Source: Microbacterium limosum (GTDB taxonomy: Bacteria > Actinomycetota > Actinomycetes > Actinomycetales > Microbacteriaceae). From it: 64,000 nt of DNA. This document shows positions 16,288 through 25,107 of this stretch, piece by piece (positions within the stretch are counted from its first letter, which is position 1; every line of letters begins with the position of its first letter). The notes beneath the pieces are model-generated. The model did no database searches. It had not been told where the DNA came from and was given only the letters and a program-made list of their open reading frames with translations. The stretch lies in the NCBI RefSeq assembly GCF_036324365.1, contig NZ_CP137080.1:868001-932000 (forward strand), read 5' to 3'. Both the position numbers and the translations under genes were made by a program.

Positions 16288-16413
16288 TCCCTCCGAGAGC
16301 ACATCCGTTTCGGCGGGTGGCCCTCCGACCCTCGAGACGCGACGATCGTCCCCGCGAACGCCGCCGACCGAGGGTTCGATCTCTTATTCGGGCAATCAAG
16401 GGGAGTACTCAGC

Positions 16414-16845
16414 ATGCGTTCTTTCGTTCGCACCTACATCCAGGCGGAGCGCAAGCGCCGCGAAGAATCCGGCGAGAAGGGCTTCTCGCTCATCGAGCTC
16501 ATCGTCGTCGTCGTGATCCTCGGCGTCCTCGCCGCCGTCGCGATCCCGGTCTTCCTCAACATCCAGCAGGAGGCGGAGCGCAACGCGATCAGCTCGGTCG
16601 CCGCGAACGCCGCAAGCCAGGCATCGGCCACCCTTGCGCAGGATTCCACGGACGTTCCCGTGGCGGCCGACTTCGCGAACCTTTCGGACGCGGGTACGTA
16701 CACGATCGAACCGCAGGGAACGATCGTTGACCTGGATGACATCTGTATCCGTGCAACCAAGGATGGCCAGTGGGCACAATCCGGCCCCGGCTGCACGGCT
16801 CCGCTGACGAGCTGGGCCACGACCACCACGCCCACCACGCCCTAG
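16414..16845 (+). CDS. Major type IV pilin, locus 2
   Basis: Predicted structural pilin of the second pilus, 143 aa. A 23-residue leader (YIQAERKRREE, ending EKG) precedes FSLIELIVVV with Phe+1 and Glu+5, nearly identical to locus 1 through the hydrophobic helix (to VAIP). The globular domains then diverge: this one has DIC and GPGC cysteines and a 15-residue Thr/Pro-rich C-terminal tail after the last Cys that the locus 1 pilin lacks. The conserved helix with a variable head fits two serologically or functionally different pili using the same machinery. GGGGAG precedes the ATG by about nine bases. An 18-bp hairpin follows the gene. Confidence 0.95.
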   Translation: MRSFVRTYIQAERKRREESGEKGFSLIELIVVVVILGVLAAVAIPVFLNIQQEAERNAISSVAANAASQASATLAQDSTDVPVAADFANLSDAGTYTIEPQGTIVDLDDICIRATKDGQWAQSGPGCTAPLTSWATTTTPTTP

Positions 16846-16860
16846 CCCGCAACCCGTCCT

Positions 16861-16901
16861 GATGCGCGGGGCCCGGGCCGACAGGCCCGGCCCCGCGCAT
16901 C
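16861..16901 (+). terminator. Very strong hairpin after pilin gene 2
   Basis: An 18-bp stem with one bulged C: 16861-16879 pairs with 16884-16901, loop GACA. A second small hairpin (CCGTC/GACGG, 16901-16915) follows, just before the next ribosome site. Without a T tract it could act as a partial terminator or 3' stabiliser that keeps pilin mRNA above that of the downstream genes. Confidence 0.6.
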
Positions 16902-16926
16902 CGTCCCTCCGACGGAGAGGCCCCAG

Positions 16927-17304
16927 ATGCGTAAGCACGACACGAACGCCGAGGGTTTCACGATCGTCGAGGTGATCGTCGCGATGTTCCTCCTCGCGGT
17001 CGTGGCGGTCGCCATCCTGCCGGCGCTGTGGCAGGGCGTGAGGCTCTCGTCGCAGCAGTCCGCCGTGGCGACCGCGACGCGGGAGTTGAACGCCCTCGTC
17101 GAACAGGCGCGCGAGAACCCCACGTGTGAGCAACTCTTCGCGGTGGCAGAGACGAACACCGTCTCAGGCGCCGGCCGCACCTTCAACACGTCCGGAACGG
17201 TGGGCGCGTGTGCAGCAGGTGAGGCGGTGCGCATCGAGCTGCAAGCGGTGGCGCCTTCGGGCTCGACCCTCACGACGGTGACCGCCATCGTCTACGTTCC
17301 ATGA
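16927..17304 (+). CDS. Minor prepilin (PilV/GspI-like), locus 2
   Basis: A 125-aa prepilin with a very short leader (MRKHDTNAEG) and FTIVEVIVAM, giving Phe+1 and Glu+5, then a hydrophobic helix to about residue 36. The soluble part has two cysteines (TCEQ and GACAA). It is the positional counterpart of the locus 1 gene at 7843. AGAGGCCCC precedes the ATG. Four-base overlap with the next prepilin (ATGA). Confidence 0.88.
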   Translation: MRKHDTNAEGFTIVEVIVAMFLLAVVAVAILPALWQGVRLSSQQSAVATATRELNALVEQARENPTCEQLFAVAETNTVSGAGRTFNTSGTVGACAAGEAVRIELQAVAPSGSTLTTVTAIVYVP

Positions 17305-17831
17305 CCGAGCACGGCGCAGCATCCGACGATGCGGGCATCACCCTCATCGAGGTGATCCTCTACGTGCTTCTGTCCAGCCTCATCCTGATCGCGGTCTCTA
17401 TGATCCTCATCACCTCCCTCAACACCCAGCGCGATGTCGCGGGTGTGACCGAGGCGACCTCCCGCGGGCAGGGGATGGGCGCCGTCATCGAGCGCGCGCT
17501 GCACAACGGTCTGGCCTTCGACGTGTCGGCGGACGGCACGCAGCTGCGGGTGCGCACGTCGCTGGAGGGCAACCTGGAGTGCCAGGCCTTCCTCCTCACT
17601 GACGGGCAGGCGCGGATGACGCAGTCGGCGTCAGCGATTCCCAGTGATCCGTCTACCTGGTCGAACTGGGAGCAGAACGTCCTGCCGGACGGTGCCGCCC
17701 CCTATTTCGACGCCACTGGCTCGAGCGTGTCGTACTCGTTCACGATCGCGACCGACTCGGCGCCGGTGCGGATCTCGGGCCAGGCGGCGGTTCGCGCCGT
17801 CGCCACGGGGGTGACCGCACCGTGCTGGTGA
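17301..17831 (+). CDS. Minor prepilin (PilW/GspJ-like), locus 2
   Basis: A 176-aa prepilin; leader ending SDDAG followed by ITLIEVILYV with Glu+5 and a hydrophobic helix to about residue 42. The overall plan matches the locus 1 protein at 8271, including LECQAF/WTCEAW in the middle and the C-terminal Cys-Trp. ATG 17301 overlaps the upstream stop. Probably part of the minor pilin tip complex. Confidence 0.87.
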   Translation: MTEHGAASDDAGITLIEVILYVLLSSLILIAVSMILITSLNTQRDVAGVTEATSRGQGMGAVIERALHNGLAFDVSADGTQLRVRTSLEGNLECQAFLLTDGQARMTQSASAIPSDPSTWSNWEQNVLPDGAAPYFDATGSSVSYSFTIATDSAPVRISGQAAVRAVATGVTAPCW

Positions 17832-19378
17832 TCGGCGACCTTCTCGGACGCACGCGTCGTACCCGTCCAGACGATGACGGGGCCGTGCTCGTCACGGTGC
17901 TCGTGGTGATGCTGGTCGGTTTCATCGTGGCGAGCGCGGTCGCCGCATCCACGATCTTCGCCATCCAGACCAACGCGGGCAACCGCAGCAACACGCAGGC
18001 GTTCATCGCGGCCGAGTCCGGGCGCGACGTCGCTGCGGCGGCCATCGCTGCCGGGTGCGGGGCGACGACGTTCTCCGGCACCGATCCCACATACTCGAGC
18101 ACGGTCTACGTCACCGAGGGCGACCAGCCTGAGTCCGCGGCGAGCGCGGGCGTTTCGGAAGGCTGCCCGACGGAAGAGACCCGGTACGTCGTGATCCGCT
18201 CGGCTGGTACGGGCCCTGATGGCTCTACGGCCACGCTCGATGCTGTGTACCCGTGGCAGGTGACCTCCAATGTAGTCACCGGGAGCATGACCTACGTCGC
18301 CGGCGATTTCAACGTCAGTATGGGTAACTACACCGGTGACCTCGTGCTGCGCCGCGGTGACTGGGGCTGCAATACCGACGGCACCTTGAACGGCGATCTT
18401 TACGTGCTCGAGGGCAGCGTGTCGCTGAGCAACGACTGCACCATCAACGGAAACGTGTGGTCGGAGGGTGACGTGACGAGCAACAGCAAGACCGTCACGA
18501 TTAACGGCCATATCACCACGAACGGCGGGGTGCAGATTTCGGCGAACGGCGGAGCGGCCATCGACGGCTCCATCACCGCCAAGGGTGCCGTCGCCCTGAC
18601 GAACCAGGGATCCGCGGATGCGCAGGTCACCGGTGACATCACGAGCGGTGGCACGATCACGGCCGAGAGCCGGTGGACGGTTTCCGGCGCGCAGACGCCG
18701 GAGAGTATCTCCGACCCGGTCTTCGAGCCGTCCCTCGACTGGCTACGGTCGGCGAGTCGCTGGATCGATCTCGACAACACGGACTGGGGCCAGCCCTACA
18801 CGGAGACGGACGTGTGCAGCCTGAGCAACGCCTCGATCGCCTCCCTCGTTTCCATCGACGGTGAACCGCTTGTGCTCGATTTCACGACCTGCGGCGCGGG
18901 CACGGTCGATGTCGACCTCAGCAGCGTCATCGTCGGGAGGGACGTCGTGATGATCGCCGCGCCCAGTGCGAAACTGAATGCGAGCGTCAGCGGTCTCTCT
19001 GACGACGGTGACGCGCATCAAGTTGTCTTCGTGCACTCCGACGCGTCGCGGGCTTTCGTCGACGGCGAGCCGGAGCCGAGTTGCGCCAGCAATCAAAAGG
19101 ACAGCTTCAGCGTCGAGGGGCCGGTCGGCTCGGATCTGCGCATCATGATCTATACGCCGTGCGGCCTGACCGGCACCGAAAGCTCGACCTTCGCGGGTCA
19201 GTATTACACCAACCAGGATTCGATCAAGCTGCACGCCGGGGCCTCCTTCGAGTGCAAGTCCATGTCGTGGCCCCCCGCATTCGGCACGCTCGGTTGCACG
19301 ATCGAGGGCCCGGAGGGCATCACCGAAACCGTGATCACCCAACGGCTCGGCAGCCTCGTGTACCAAACGGAGCGGTAA
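17822..19378 (+). CDS. Large prepilin with predicted beta-helix passenger, locus 2
   Basis: A 518-aa protein with a prepilin-type N-terminus: basic leader, DDDG, then AVLVTVLVVM and a long hydrophobic helix. Residue +5 is Thr, not Glu, paralleling the locus 1 protein. Residues about 190-285 hold at least five short repeats of the kind INGNVWSEGDV, INGHITTNGGV, IDGSITAKGAV, VTGDITSGGTI, the pattern of a right-handed beta-helix or bactofilin-like coil. The C-terminal third has paired cysteines and the YTPC motif shared with locus 1. A surface-exposed tip protein or adhesin is likely. Codon use is visibly more relaxed (more AT at third positions) than in neighbouring genes. Start GTG 17822 overlaps the upstream stop; GTG 17828 is also possible. 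Confidence 0.82.
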   Translation: MLVIGDLLGRTRRTRPDDDGAVLVTVLVVMLVGFIVASAVAASTIFAIQTNAGNRSNTQAFIAAESGRDVAAAAIAAGCGATTFSGTDPTYSSTVYVTEGDQPESAASAGVSEGCPTEETRYVVIRSAGTGPDGSTATLDAVYPWQVTSNVVTGSMTYVAGDFNVSMGNYTGDLVLRRGDWGCNTDGTLNGDLYVLEGSVSLSNDCTINGNVWSEGDVTSNSKTVTINGHITTNGGVQISANGGAAIDGSITAKGAVALTNQGSADAQVTGDITSGGTITAESRWTVSGAQTPESISDPVFEPSLDWLRSASRWIDLDNTDWGQPYTETDVCSLSNASIASLVSIDGEPLVLDFTTCGAGTVDVDLSSVIVGRDVVMIAAPSAKLNASVSGLSDDGDAHQVVFVHSDASRAFVDGEPEPSCASNQKDSFSVEGPVGSDLRIMIYTPCGLTGTESSTFAGQYYTNQDSIKLHAGASFECKSMSWPPAFGTLGCTIEGPEGITETVITQRLGSLVYQTER

Positions 19379-19381
19379 CCG

Positions 19382-20209
19382 ATGACGGCATTCATCGTCT
19401 TCATCCTCGCCTTCGCGGGGCTCTTCGGCCTGGTCATCGGCTCGTTCCTCAACGTCGTCGCCTACCGCGTGCCCGCCGGCATCCCCCTCACCCGTGAGAG
19501 CCGCTGCCCTCGATGCGAAGCACCGGTGCGCCCGTGGCAGAACGTGCCGGTGCTATCGTGGCTGGCCCTGCGGGGCCGGTGCGCGTCGTGCCGCACGCCG
19601 ATCTCGGCGCGGTACCCGCTCGTCGAGGCGATGACCGGCGTCGCCTTCGTCGCCGTCACGTGGCTGGCGCTGTACGCCGCTCCCGCGCCGGCCAGCGGCC
19701 CGGCGCCCGGCGCGCTCGTCCTCGCCGCCTATCTGTGGTTCGCCGCCGCGAGCGTCGTGCTGACCCTCACCGACCTCGACCGCCAGCTGCTGCCGCGCGC
19801 GATCGTGCTGCCGAGCGCGGTCGCCGTGCTGGCGCTGTTCACCTCCGCCTGGTTCGCCGGCGCGCCGGTCGAGAACCTGCTGCGCGCGCTCGCGGGCGGT
19901 GTCATCCTCTACGTCATCTACGCGCTGCTGCGTGTCATCCGCCCCGACGGCATGGGCGGCGGAGACGTGCGCCTCGCCGGACTCGTGGGCGTCTGCCTTG
20001 GCTGGATCGGATGGGGCGCCCTCGCGGTCGGCGGGTTCGCCGCGTTCGCGCTCGGCGGTGTCGTCGGCCTCGCCCTGGTCGCGATCAAGCGGGCGGGTCG
20101 GCGCACCGCCATCCCGTTCGGCCCGTGGATGCTGGCGGGCGCGTGGGTGGGCATCGTTGCGGGCGAGCAGATCGCCCGCGCGTACATCGACTGGGCGATT
20201 CCCGCCTGA
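19382..20209 (+). CDS. pilD: Prepilin peptidase PilD, locus 2
   Basis: Second leader peptidase/methyltransferase, 275 aa. It retains GSFLNVVAYRVP, the zinc motif CPRC...CASC, the first aspartate motif LTDLDRQLLP and the second GGGDVR. The sequence is very close to the locus 1 enzyme at the N-terminus and in the C-terminal FGPWMLAGAW stretch, and more diverged in the central membrane helices. ATG 19382 lies three bases after the previous stop. Both copies look catalytically intact. Confidence 0.95.
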   Translation: MTAFIVFILAFAGLFGLVIGSFLNVVAYRVPAGIPLTRESRCPRCEAPVRPWQNVPVLSWLALRGRCASCRTPISARYPLVEAMTGVAFVAVTWLALYAAPAPASGPAPGALVLAAYLWFAAASVVLTLTDLDRQLLPRAIVLPSAVAVLALFTSAWFAGAPVENLLRALAGGVILYVIYALLRVIRPDGMGGGDVRLAGLVGVCLGWIGWGALAVGGFAAFALGGVVGLALVAIKRAGRRTAIPFGPWMLAGAWVGIVAGEQIARAYIDWAIPA

Positions 20210-20228
20210 GCGGGAAGAAGGGGGCACC

Positions 20229-21326
20229 GTGGCGAAGACACGCATCGCACTGGAGATCACCGAGGAGAGCGTCCGCGCGGTCGAGGTGAGCACGGGGCGT
20301 ACCCCCGCGGTCGTGGCGGCCGCCGAGGTGCCGCTGCCGCCGGGCGCCGCGCGCGACTCCGAGGTGCTGGACCCGGATGCCGTGGCCGTCGCGGTCAAGC
20401 AGCTCTGGTCGCGCGGGGGATTCCGCGCACGACGCGTCGTGCTCGCGATCGCGAGCCGCCGCATCCTCGTGCGCGAGCACGTCGCGCCCGCCATGAAGCC
20501 CGAGCACCTGCGCCAGGCGCTGCCCTTCCAGGTGCAGGACCTTCTGCCCGTTCCCGTCGCGCAGGCCGTGCTCGATTTCTATCCCACGCTGGAGCACGAC
20601 GGGAAGATCCACGGCCTGCTCGTGGCCGCCGTCGCCGAGACGGTCGAGACCCTCATCCGCACGCTCGCGAAGGCACGCCTTAAGGTCGACGTCGTCGACC
20701 TCGCACCCTTCGGCCTCGCCCGGGCCGCGCAGAAGCTCGCCCCGACCGACTGCGTCGCCATGGTGCACCTCGGCGATCACACGAGCTGCGTCGTGATCGT
20801 GGATGCCGGCGTGCCGCGCTTCGTGCGCATCATCCCCGCGACGCTGCCGACCGCGGTCGTGCGGGGTCGCACGGACGCGGCCCGCGCGGGCGCCGGCGAT
20901 CCGTCCGTGCCCGCGCCGGTGCGCGAGCTGGCGCTGGCGGGCGGGATGTCGGGCGCGGCCGACGGCGCCCCGAGTCTCGACACGCCGTCGGTCCCCACCC
21001 TGCGCGCACGGGCGTCGGCGCGCGCGGGATCGCTCGACCCCGTCGTGACGGAGATGGTGGCCCGTGTCAAAGACACGATCACGTTCTACGATGAGCGGCC
21101 CGGCGCCATCCGCCCGGTCTCCGGCGTCTTCGTCAGCGGCGCGGGATTCGCCGCCTCCGGCATGGACGCGGCGCTCGGCGAGGCCGTGCGCGTGCCGATG
21201 CTCGCGGTCACAGCCGGCGAGCTGCTGCCGGGGCCGGGGGCGCCGTCCGAGGGCGATCTGCCGCTCGACCTGGTGCCCGCGCTCGGTGTGCTCCTGAGGG
21301 AGGTGCCCGCGTGGTCTCGCGCCTGA
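20229..21326 (+). CDS. pilM: Type IV pilus assembly protein PilM, locus 2
   Basis: Actin-like cytoplasmic platform protein, 365 aa. IALEITEESVRAVEVSTGRTP, LPFQVQDLLPVP and AVAETVETLIRTLAKA are nearly the same as in locus 1; the copy has a longer Ala/Gly/Pro-rich insertion (about residues 215-260) before the last subdomain. GTG at 20229 is preceded by GAAGAAGGGGG. The 3' end overlaps the pilN reading frame by 16 bases. Confidence 0.91.
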   Translation: MAKTRIALEITEESVRAVEVSTGRTPAVVAAAEVPLPPGAARDSEVLDPDAVAVAVKQLWSRGGFRARRVVLAIASRRILVREHVAPAMKPEHLRQALPFQVQDLLPVPVAQAVLDFYPTLEHDGKIHGLLVAAVAETVETLIRTLAKARLKVDVVDLAPFGLARAAQKLAPTDCVAMVHLGDHTSCVVIVDAGVPRFVRIIPATLPTAVVRGRTDAARAGAGDPSVPAPVRELALAGGMSGAADGAPSLDTPSVPTLRARASARAGSLDPVVTEMVARVKDTITFYDERPGAIRPVSGVFVSGAGFAASGMDAALGEAVRVPMLAVTAGELLPGPGAPSEGDLPLDLVPALGVLLREVPAWSRA

Positions 21327-22042
21327 CGCCGCGCCGCAGGCAGCTGCGCCTGCCGCTGAACCGGCCCGCCGCCGTGTCTGCGATGACGCGCCCGCCCACC
21401 GTCGACCTCATGCCCCGCAGCGAGACGCAGCGCCGAGAGCGCGACGCCCTGCTGCGCCGGTGGGGCTGGGGACTCGTCGCCGCTCTCGCCGGCATCCTGG
21501 CCCTCAGCGCCGCCGCCTACACGATGACCCTCGCCGCCGACCAGCGTCACGCCGCCGCGCAGACCCGCACGACCGAGCTGCTCGCCCAGTTGGCGACGCT
21601 GCAGGACGTGCGTCGGGCGCTGTCGACCGAGGCGGAGCTCACCGCCTTCCGCTCGGAGGCGATGGCCGCCGATCTCCGGTGGCAGGGCGTGTTCGACACC
21701 CTCGCGCCCGCCCTGCCGGAGGGGGTCGGGCTGACGGGCTTCGATCTCACCGTCGGAGGGGTGCCGGTCGGGGAGGAGGAGCGGGAGACCACGCCGGGCC
21801 TCGAAGGCAGCCTGACGCTCGCCTCACCCACCGCGATCGACATCGCTCCCGCCGTCCGCGCGGTGCGCGCGCTTCCCGGCGTGCTCTCGGCGGACGCCCG
21901 CGACGTCACGTCGGAGACCGGCGAGGGGGCGGCGCGCACGTACGTCTACGGGCTCACCGTGACCTTCGACCAGAGCGTGTACTCCGACGCGTACGCGCCC
22001 GCCGCCGATGACGCCGTCGCAGAGAGCGAGCCCACCGGATGA
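21311..22042 (+). CDS. pilN: PilN-like inner membrane protein, locus 2
   Basis: 243-aa bitopic protein: basic N-terminus, the PilM-contact motif VDLMPRSE (about 30-37), one transmembrane helix (about 50-73), a coiled region and a C-terminal alpha/beta domain (GLTGFDL, LPGVLSADARDVTSETG) aligned with the locus 1 protein. The first 24 residues are poorly conserved, so GTG 21311 may be replaced by the in-frame ATG at 21380. The stop overlaps the pilO start. Confidence 0.86.
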   Translation: MVSRLTPRRRQLRLPLNRPAAVSAMTRPPTVDLMPRSETQRRERDALLRRWGWGLVAALAGILALSAAAYTMTLAADQRHAAAQTRTTELLAQLATLQDVRRALSTEAELTAFRSEAMAADLRWQGVFDTLAPALPEGVGLTGFDLTVGGVPVGEEERETTPGLEGSLTLASPTAIDIAPAVRAVRALPGVLSADARDVTSETGEGAARTYVYGLTVTFDQSVYSDAYAPAADDAVAESEPTG

Positions 22043-22710
22043 TCGCCAAACAGCTCATCAACGTCGCCGGCGCGCTCGTCGTGCTGGGCGCACTGCTGGC
22101 CGGGGTGCTCCTCGCCGCGCTGCCGCTGTTCCTCAAGGCCGACCAGACCCACCAGGCGGCGGCCACCGTCGAGCAGGGCAACGTCGTGTACGACGCGCAG
22201 GTGCAGTCGCTCCGCGCCGACGCCGCGCGCTTCGACGCGATCTCGGCCGACGTCGCCGAGCTGCGCGAGCAGATCCCCGCCGACGCCCAGAGCGACGACG
22301 TCTTCGAGATCGTCGGTGCCGCGGCCGCCGAGACCGGCGTGACCGTCGTGAGCGTCGCCGCCGTCGACCCGGAGACGTGGACCGAGCCCGCCGCGGCCGA
22401 CTCCGACCAGCAGGATGCCGCGGCCACCGTGCCCGAGGAGGCCGCGGCATCCACCCCCGCCCCCGCACCGTCGGCCCCGCCCGGCGCGGAGCCCGGCGCG
22501 GAGCCTGCTCCCGACGCGGAATCGCCGCGCACGCAGGTGCCCTTCTCGATCGCCGTGCAGGCCGCCGACCCGGCGCAGGCGGTCGCCTTCATCGACGCGC
22601 TCGGCCGCGGTCCGCGACTCGTCTCGATCGAGCACGCCGCGCTCTCGCCCACGACCGACGGCTACGACCTGACCGTCGCCGCACTGACCTTCGTCCGACT
22701 GGACGGCTAA
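22039..22710 (+). CDS. pilO: PilO-like inner membrane protein, locus 2
   Basis: 223-aa partner of PilN. One transmembrane helix (about 7-32), a helical region with LREQIPADAQSDDVFEIV matching locus 1 (LREAIPASADLDDVFERI), a long Ala/Pro/Glu-rich linker (about 118-165) and a C-terminal domain (VPFSIAVQAADPAQAVAFI). The ATGA overlap with pilN and the short gap to pilT repeat the locus 1 arrangement. Confidence 0.85.
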   Translation: MIAKQLINVAGALVVLGALLAGVLLAALPLFLKADQTHQAAATVEQGNVVYDAQVQSLRADAARFDAISADVAELREQIPADAQSDDVFEIVGAAAAETGVTVVSVAAVDPETWTEPAAADSDQQDAAATVPEEAAASTPAPAPSAPPGAEPGAEPAPDAESPRTQVPFSIAVQAADPAQAVAFIDALGRGPRLVSIEHAALSPTTDGYDLTVAALTFVRLDG

Positions 22711-22720
22711 GGAGGCCCCG

Positions 22721-23857
22721 ATGACCCCCACCCTCGACCCGATCCTGCACGCCGCGGCATCCGCCCGCGCGTCCGACGTGCACCTCACGGCCGGCGCGCC
22801 GGCGCAGCTGCGCATCGACGGCGACCTCGCCCCCGTGCCGGGGTTCACGGAGCCGTTGCCGGCCGCGTGGCTCGAGGCGGCCGTCGAGGGAATCCTCACG
22901 CCTGACCAGCGCGCCGACTTCGCCGCGCACGGCGAGGTCGACCTCTCCTATACGGCGCCGGATCTCGGGCGCTTCCGCGTCAACGTCTTCCGCCAGGTGG
23001 GGCAGACCGCCGTCGCGCTGCGCTTCATCAACACCCGCGTCTCGACGCTTGCCGAGCTCGGCGCTCCGGCCATCTGCGGCGACCTCGCGCTGCGGCCCCG
23101 AGGCCTCGTGCTCGTCACGGGCCCCACCGGCTCGGGGAAGTCGACGACGCTCACGGCGATGGTCGACATCATCAACTCGACGCTGCCCGCGCACGTCATC
23201 ACGATCGAGGACCCGATCGAGTTCCAGCACACGAGCAAGCGCTCGCTCGTCCACCAGCGCGAGATCGGCACCGACACGGCCTCGTTCGCCGAAGCGCTGC
23301 GGCGCATCCTGCGTCAGGACCCCGACGTGATCCTCATCGGTGAGCTGCGCGACCAGGAATCCATCCACACCGCGCTCTCGGCCGCCGAGACCGGCCACCT
23401 CGTGCTCTCCACGCTGCACACGCAGGGCGCGGCGAAGAGCATCAACCGCATCGTGGACGTCTTCCCCTCGCACCAGCAGGATCAGATCCGCACGCAGCTG
23501 GGCGACACGCTGCAGGGGATCATCAGTCAGAGCCTCCTGCCCCTCGCGCAGCGCGCCGGCCGCACGATAGCGACCGAGGTGCTCGTGAACACGCCCGCCG
23601 TCGCCAACCTCATCCGCGAGGGGCAGGTGGGGCAGCTCTACTCGGCCATGCAGGCGGGATCGGCCCTCGGGATGCACACCCTCGATCAGGATCTGCGCCG
23701 CCTCGTCGAGGCCGGAACCGTCTCCCTCGCCGTGGCGAAGAGCTATGCGGCCGATCCCAAGAGCCTCGACGACGTGCGCGTGCGACCCGCGGAGCTCGAC
23801 GCCGATGCGTGGTCGATGCACGGGGGCGAGCGGCAGCTCTCCGGCTGGAGCCAGTGA
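22721..23857 (+). CDS. pilT: PilT-type twitching ATPase, locus 2
   Basis: Retraction ATPase of locus 2, 378 aa. SDVHLTAGAPAQLRIDGDL at the N-terminus, Walker A GPTGSGKST, Asp box ITIEDPIEF, Walker B DPDVILIGELRD, His box STLHTQGAAKSI and the C-terminal PAVANLIREGQVGQL identify PilT. No tetracysteine is present. It is highly similar to the locus 1 PilT over its whole length, more than the pilins are to one another. AAGGAGG precedes the ATG. The stop TGA shares its A with the pilC ATG. Confidence 0.94.
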   Translation: MTPTLDPILHAAASARASDVHLTAGAPAQLRIDGDLAPVPGFTEPLPAAWLEAAVEGILTPDQRADFAAHGEVDLSYTAPDLGRFRVNVFRQVGQTAVALRFINTRVSTLAELGAPAICGDLALRPRGLVLVTGPTGSGKSTTLTAMVDIINSTLPAHVITIEDPIEFQHTSKRSLVHQREIGTDTASFAEALRRILRQDPDVILIGELRDQESIHTALSAAETGHLVLSTLHTQGAAKSINRIVDVFPSHQQDQIRTQLGDTLQGIISQSLLPLAQRAGRTIATEVLVNTPAVANLIREGQVGQLYSAMQAGSALGMHTLDQDLRRLVEAGTVSLAVAKSYAADPKSLDDVRVRPAELDADAWSMHGGERQLSGWSQ

Positions 23858-25095
23858 TGCCGAGCATCCAGGAGTTCAGCTACCGGGCCGTCGACCTCAC
23901 GGGCGGGGGCGTCGTCAAGGGCGTCATCGAGGCCGCCGGCGAGCACGCCGTCACCGCGAAGCTGCGCGCCCAGGGGCTCACGCCGCTGCAGGTCTCCGCC
24001 GTGTCGAAGACGGGGCTGAACGCCGAGCTGCAGATCCCCGGCTTCGAGAAGCGCGTCAAGGTCGCCGAGCTGGCGATGTTCGCCAAGCAGATGGCAGGGC
24101 TCACCAACGCCGGCCTGCCGCTCATGCGCACCCTGTCGATCCTCATCGAGCAGACCGAGGACAAGACGCTCCAGCGCGCCCTCGTGTCGGTGCATGCGGA
24201 TGTCGAGTCGGGGTCGTCGTTCTCGGCGGCGCTCGCGCGGCATCCCAAGGTCTTCCCGCCCCTGCTCATCAGCATCGTCCGGGTGGGGGAGACCGGCGGA
24301 TTCCTCGGGCAGTCGCTCGCGTCGATCGCGAAGACCTACGCGGGGGAGGCGGAGCTGCAGAACAAGATCCGCACGGCGACGACCTACCCGATGGTCGTGC
24401 TCGTGGTCGCGCTCGTGGGAGTGCTGGCGATGGTGACGTTCATCGTGCCGATCTTCGAGGGCATGTTCGCGGGGATGGGATCGGAGCTGCCGCTGCCGAC
24501 GCAGCTGCTCGTGACGCTGTCCAAGAACATGATGTGGATCCTGCCGCTGCTGGGCGTCGCGGCCGGGCTGGGCTGGGTCTGGTGGGTGCGCAACCGCACG
24601 ACCGATCGGGTGCGGCGCGTCATGGACCCGCTGAAGCTGCGGATGCCGGTGTTCGGCACACTGGTGACGAAGATCGCCGTCGCGCGGTTCGCCCGCAGCC
24701 TCTCGATGATGCTGCACGCGGGCGTGCCGCTGCTGCAGGCCCTGGCGATCGTGGGACAGGCATCCAACAACTGGGCCGTCGAGCGCGCGGTTCACGACAT
24801 CCAGGATTCGGTCCGGCAGGGCCGGTCGTTCTCGGTGCCGCTTGCCAAGGCGGGGGTGTTTCCCCCGATGGTCGCCCAGATGGTGTCCGTCGGGGAGGAG
24901 TCGGGAACCCTCGCCGACATGCTCGCGAGCATCGCCGACGTCTACGAGAACGAGGTCGAGACCGCGACCGACCAGCTCGCGTCGACGATCGAACCCGTGC
25001 TCATCGTGGGCATCGGCATCATCATCGGCGGCATGGTCGTCTCGCTGTACATGCCGATCTTCAGCCTCTACGGCGAGATGGGCGCCACCGGCTGA
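23857..25095 (+). CDS. pilC: PilC inner membrane platform protein, locus 2
   Basis: 412-aa platform protein identical in length and domain plan to the locus 1 PilC: two T2SSF repeats (FAKQMAGLTNAGLPLMRTL and FARSLSMMLHAGVPLLQAL), the VRVGETGGFL and VSVGEESGTL turns and three transmembrane stretches. Start ATG 23857 is coupled to pilT through TGATG. Last gene of locus 2; it is convergent with pilB, with only 12 bases between the two stop codons. Confidence 0.94.
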   Translation: MPSIQEFSYRAVDLTGGGVVKGVIEAAGEHAVTAKLRAQGLTPLQVSAVSKTGLNAELQIPGFEKRVKVAELAMFAKQMAGLTNAGLPLMRTLSILIEQTEDKTLQRALVSVHADVESGSSFSAALARHPKVFPPLLISIVRVGETGGFLGQSLASIAKTYAGEAELQNKIRTATTYPMVVLVVALVGVLAMVTFIVPIFEGMFAGMGSELPLPTQLLVTLSKNMMWILPLLGVAAGLGWVWWVRNRTTDRVRRVMDPLKLRMPVFGTLVTKIAVARFARSLSMMLHAGVPLLQALAIVGQASNNWAVERAVHDIQDSVRQGRSFSVPLAKAGVFPPMVAQMVSVGEESGTLADMLASIADVYENEVETATDQLASTIEPVLIVGIGIIIGGMVVSLYMPIFSLYGEMGATG

Positions 25096-25107
25096 GCGCG
25101 ACGCCGC

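Larger units (their letters stand above)
15956..16413. other. Spacer between the two pilus loci
   Basis: No coding sequence is supported in these 458 bases. They contain the terminator of locus 1 (16010-16045), two ATGAGA-type operator sites spaced 21 bp (16059-16095), an AT-rich stretch (16090-16260), and the locus 2 promoter (16258-16287) with its roughly 125-base leader. Base composition is clearly less GC-rich than the flanking genes. Confidence 0.75.
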
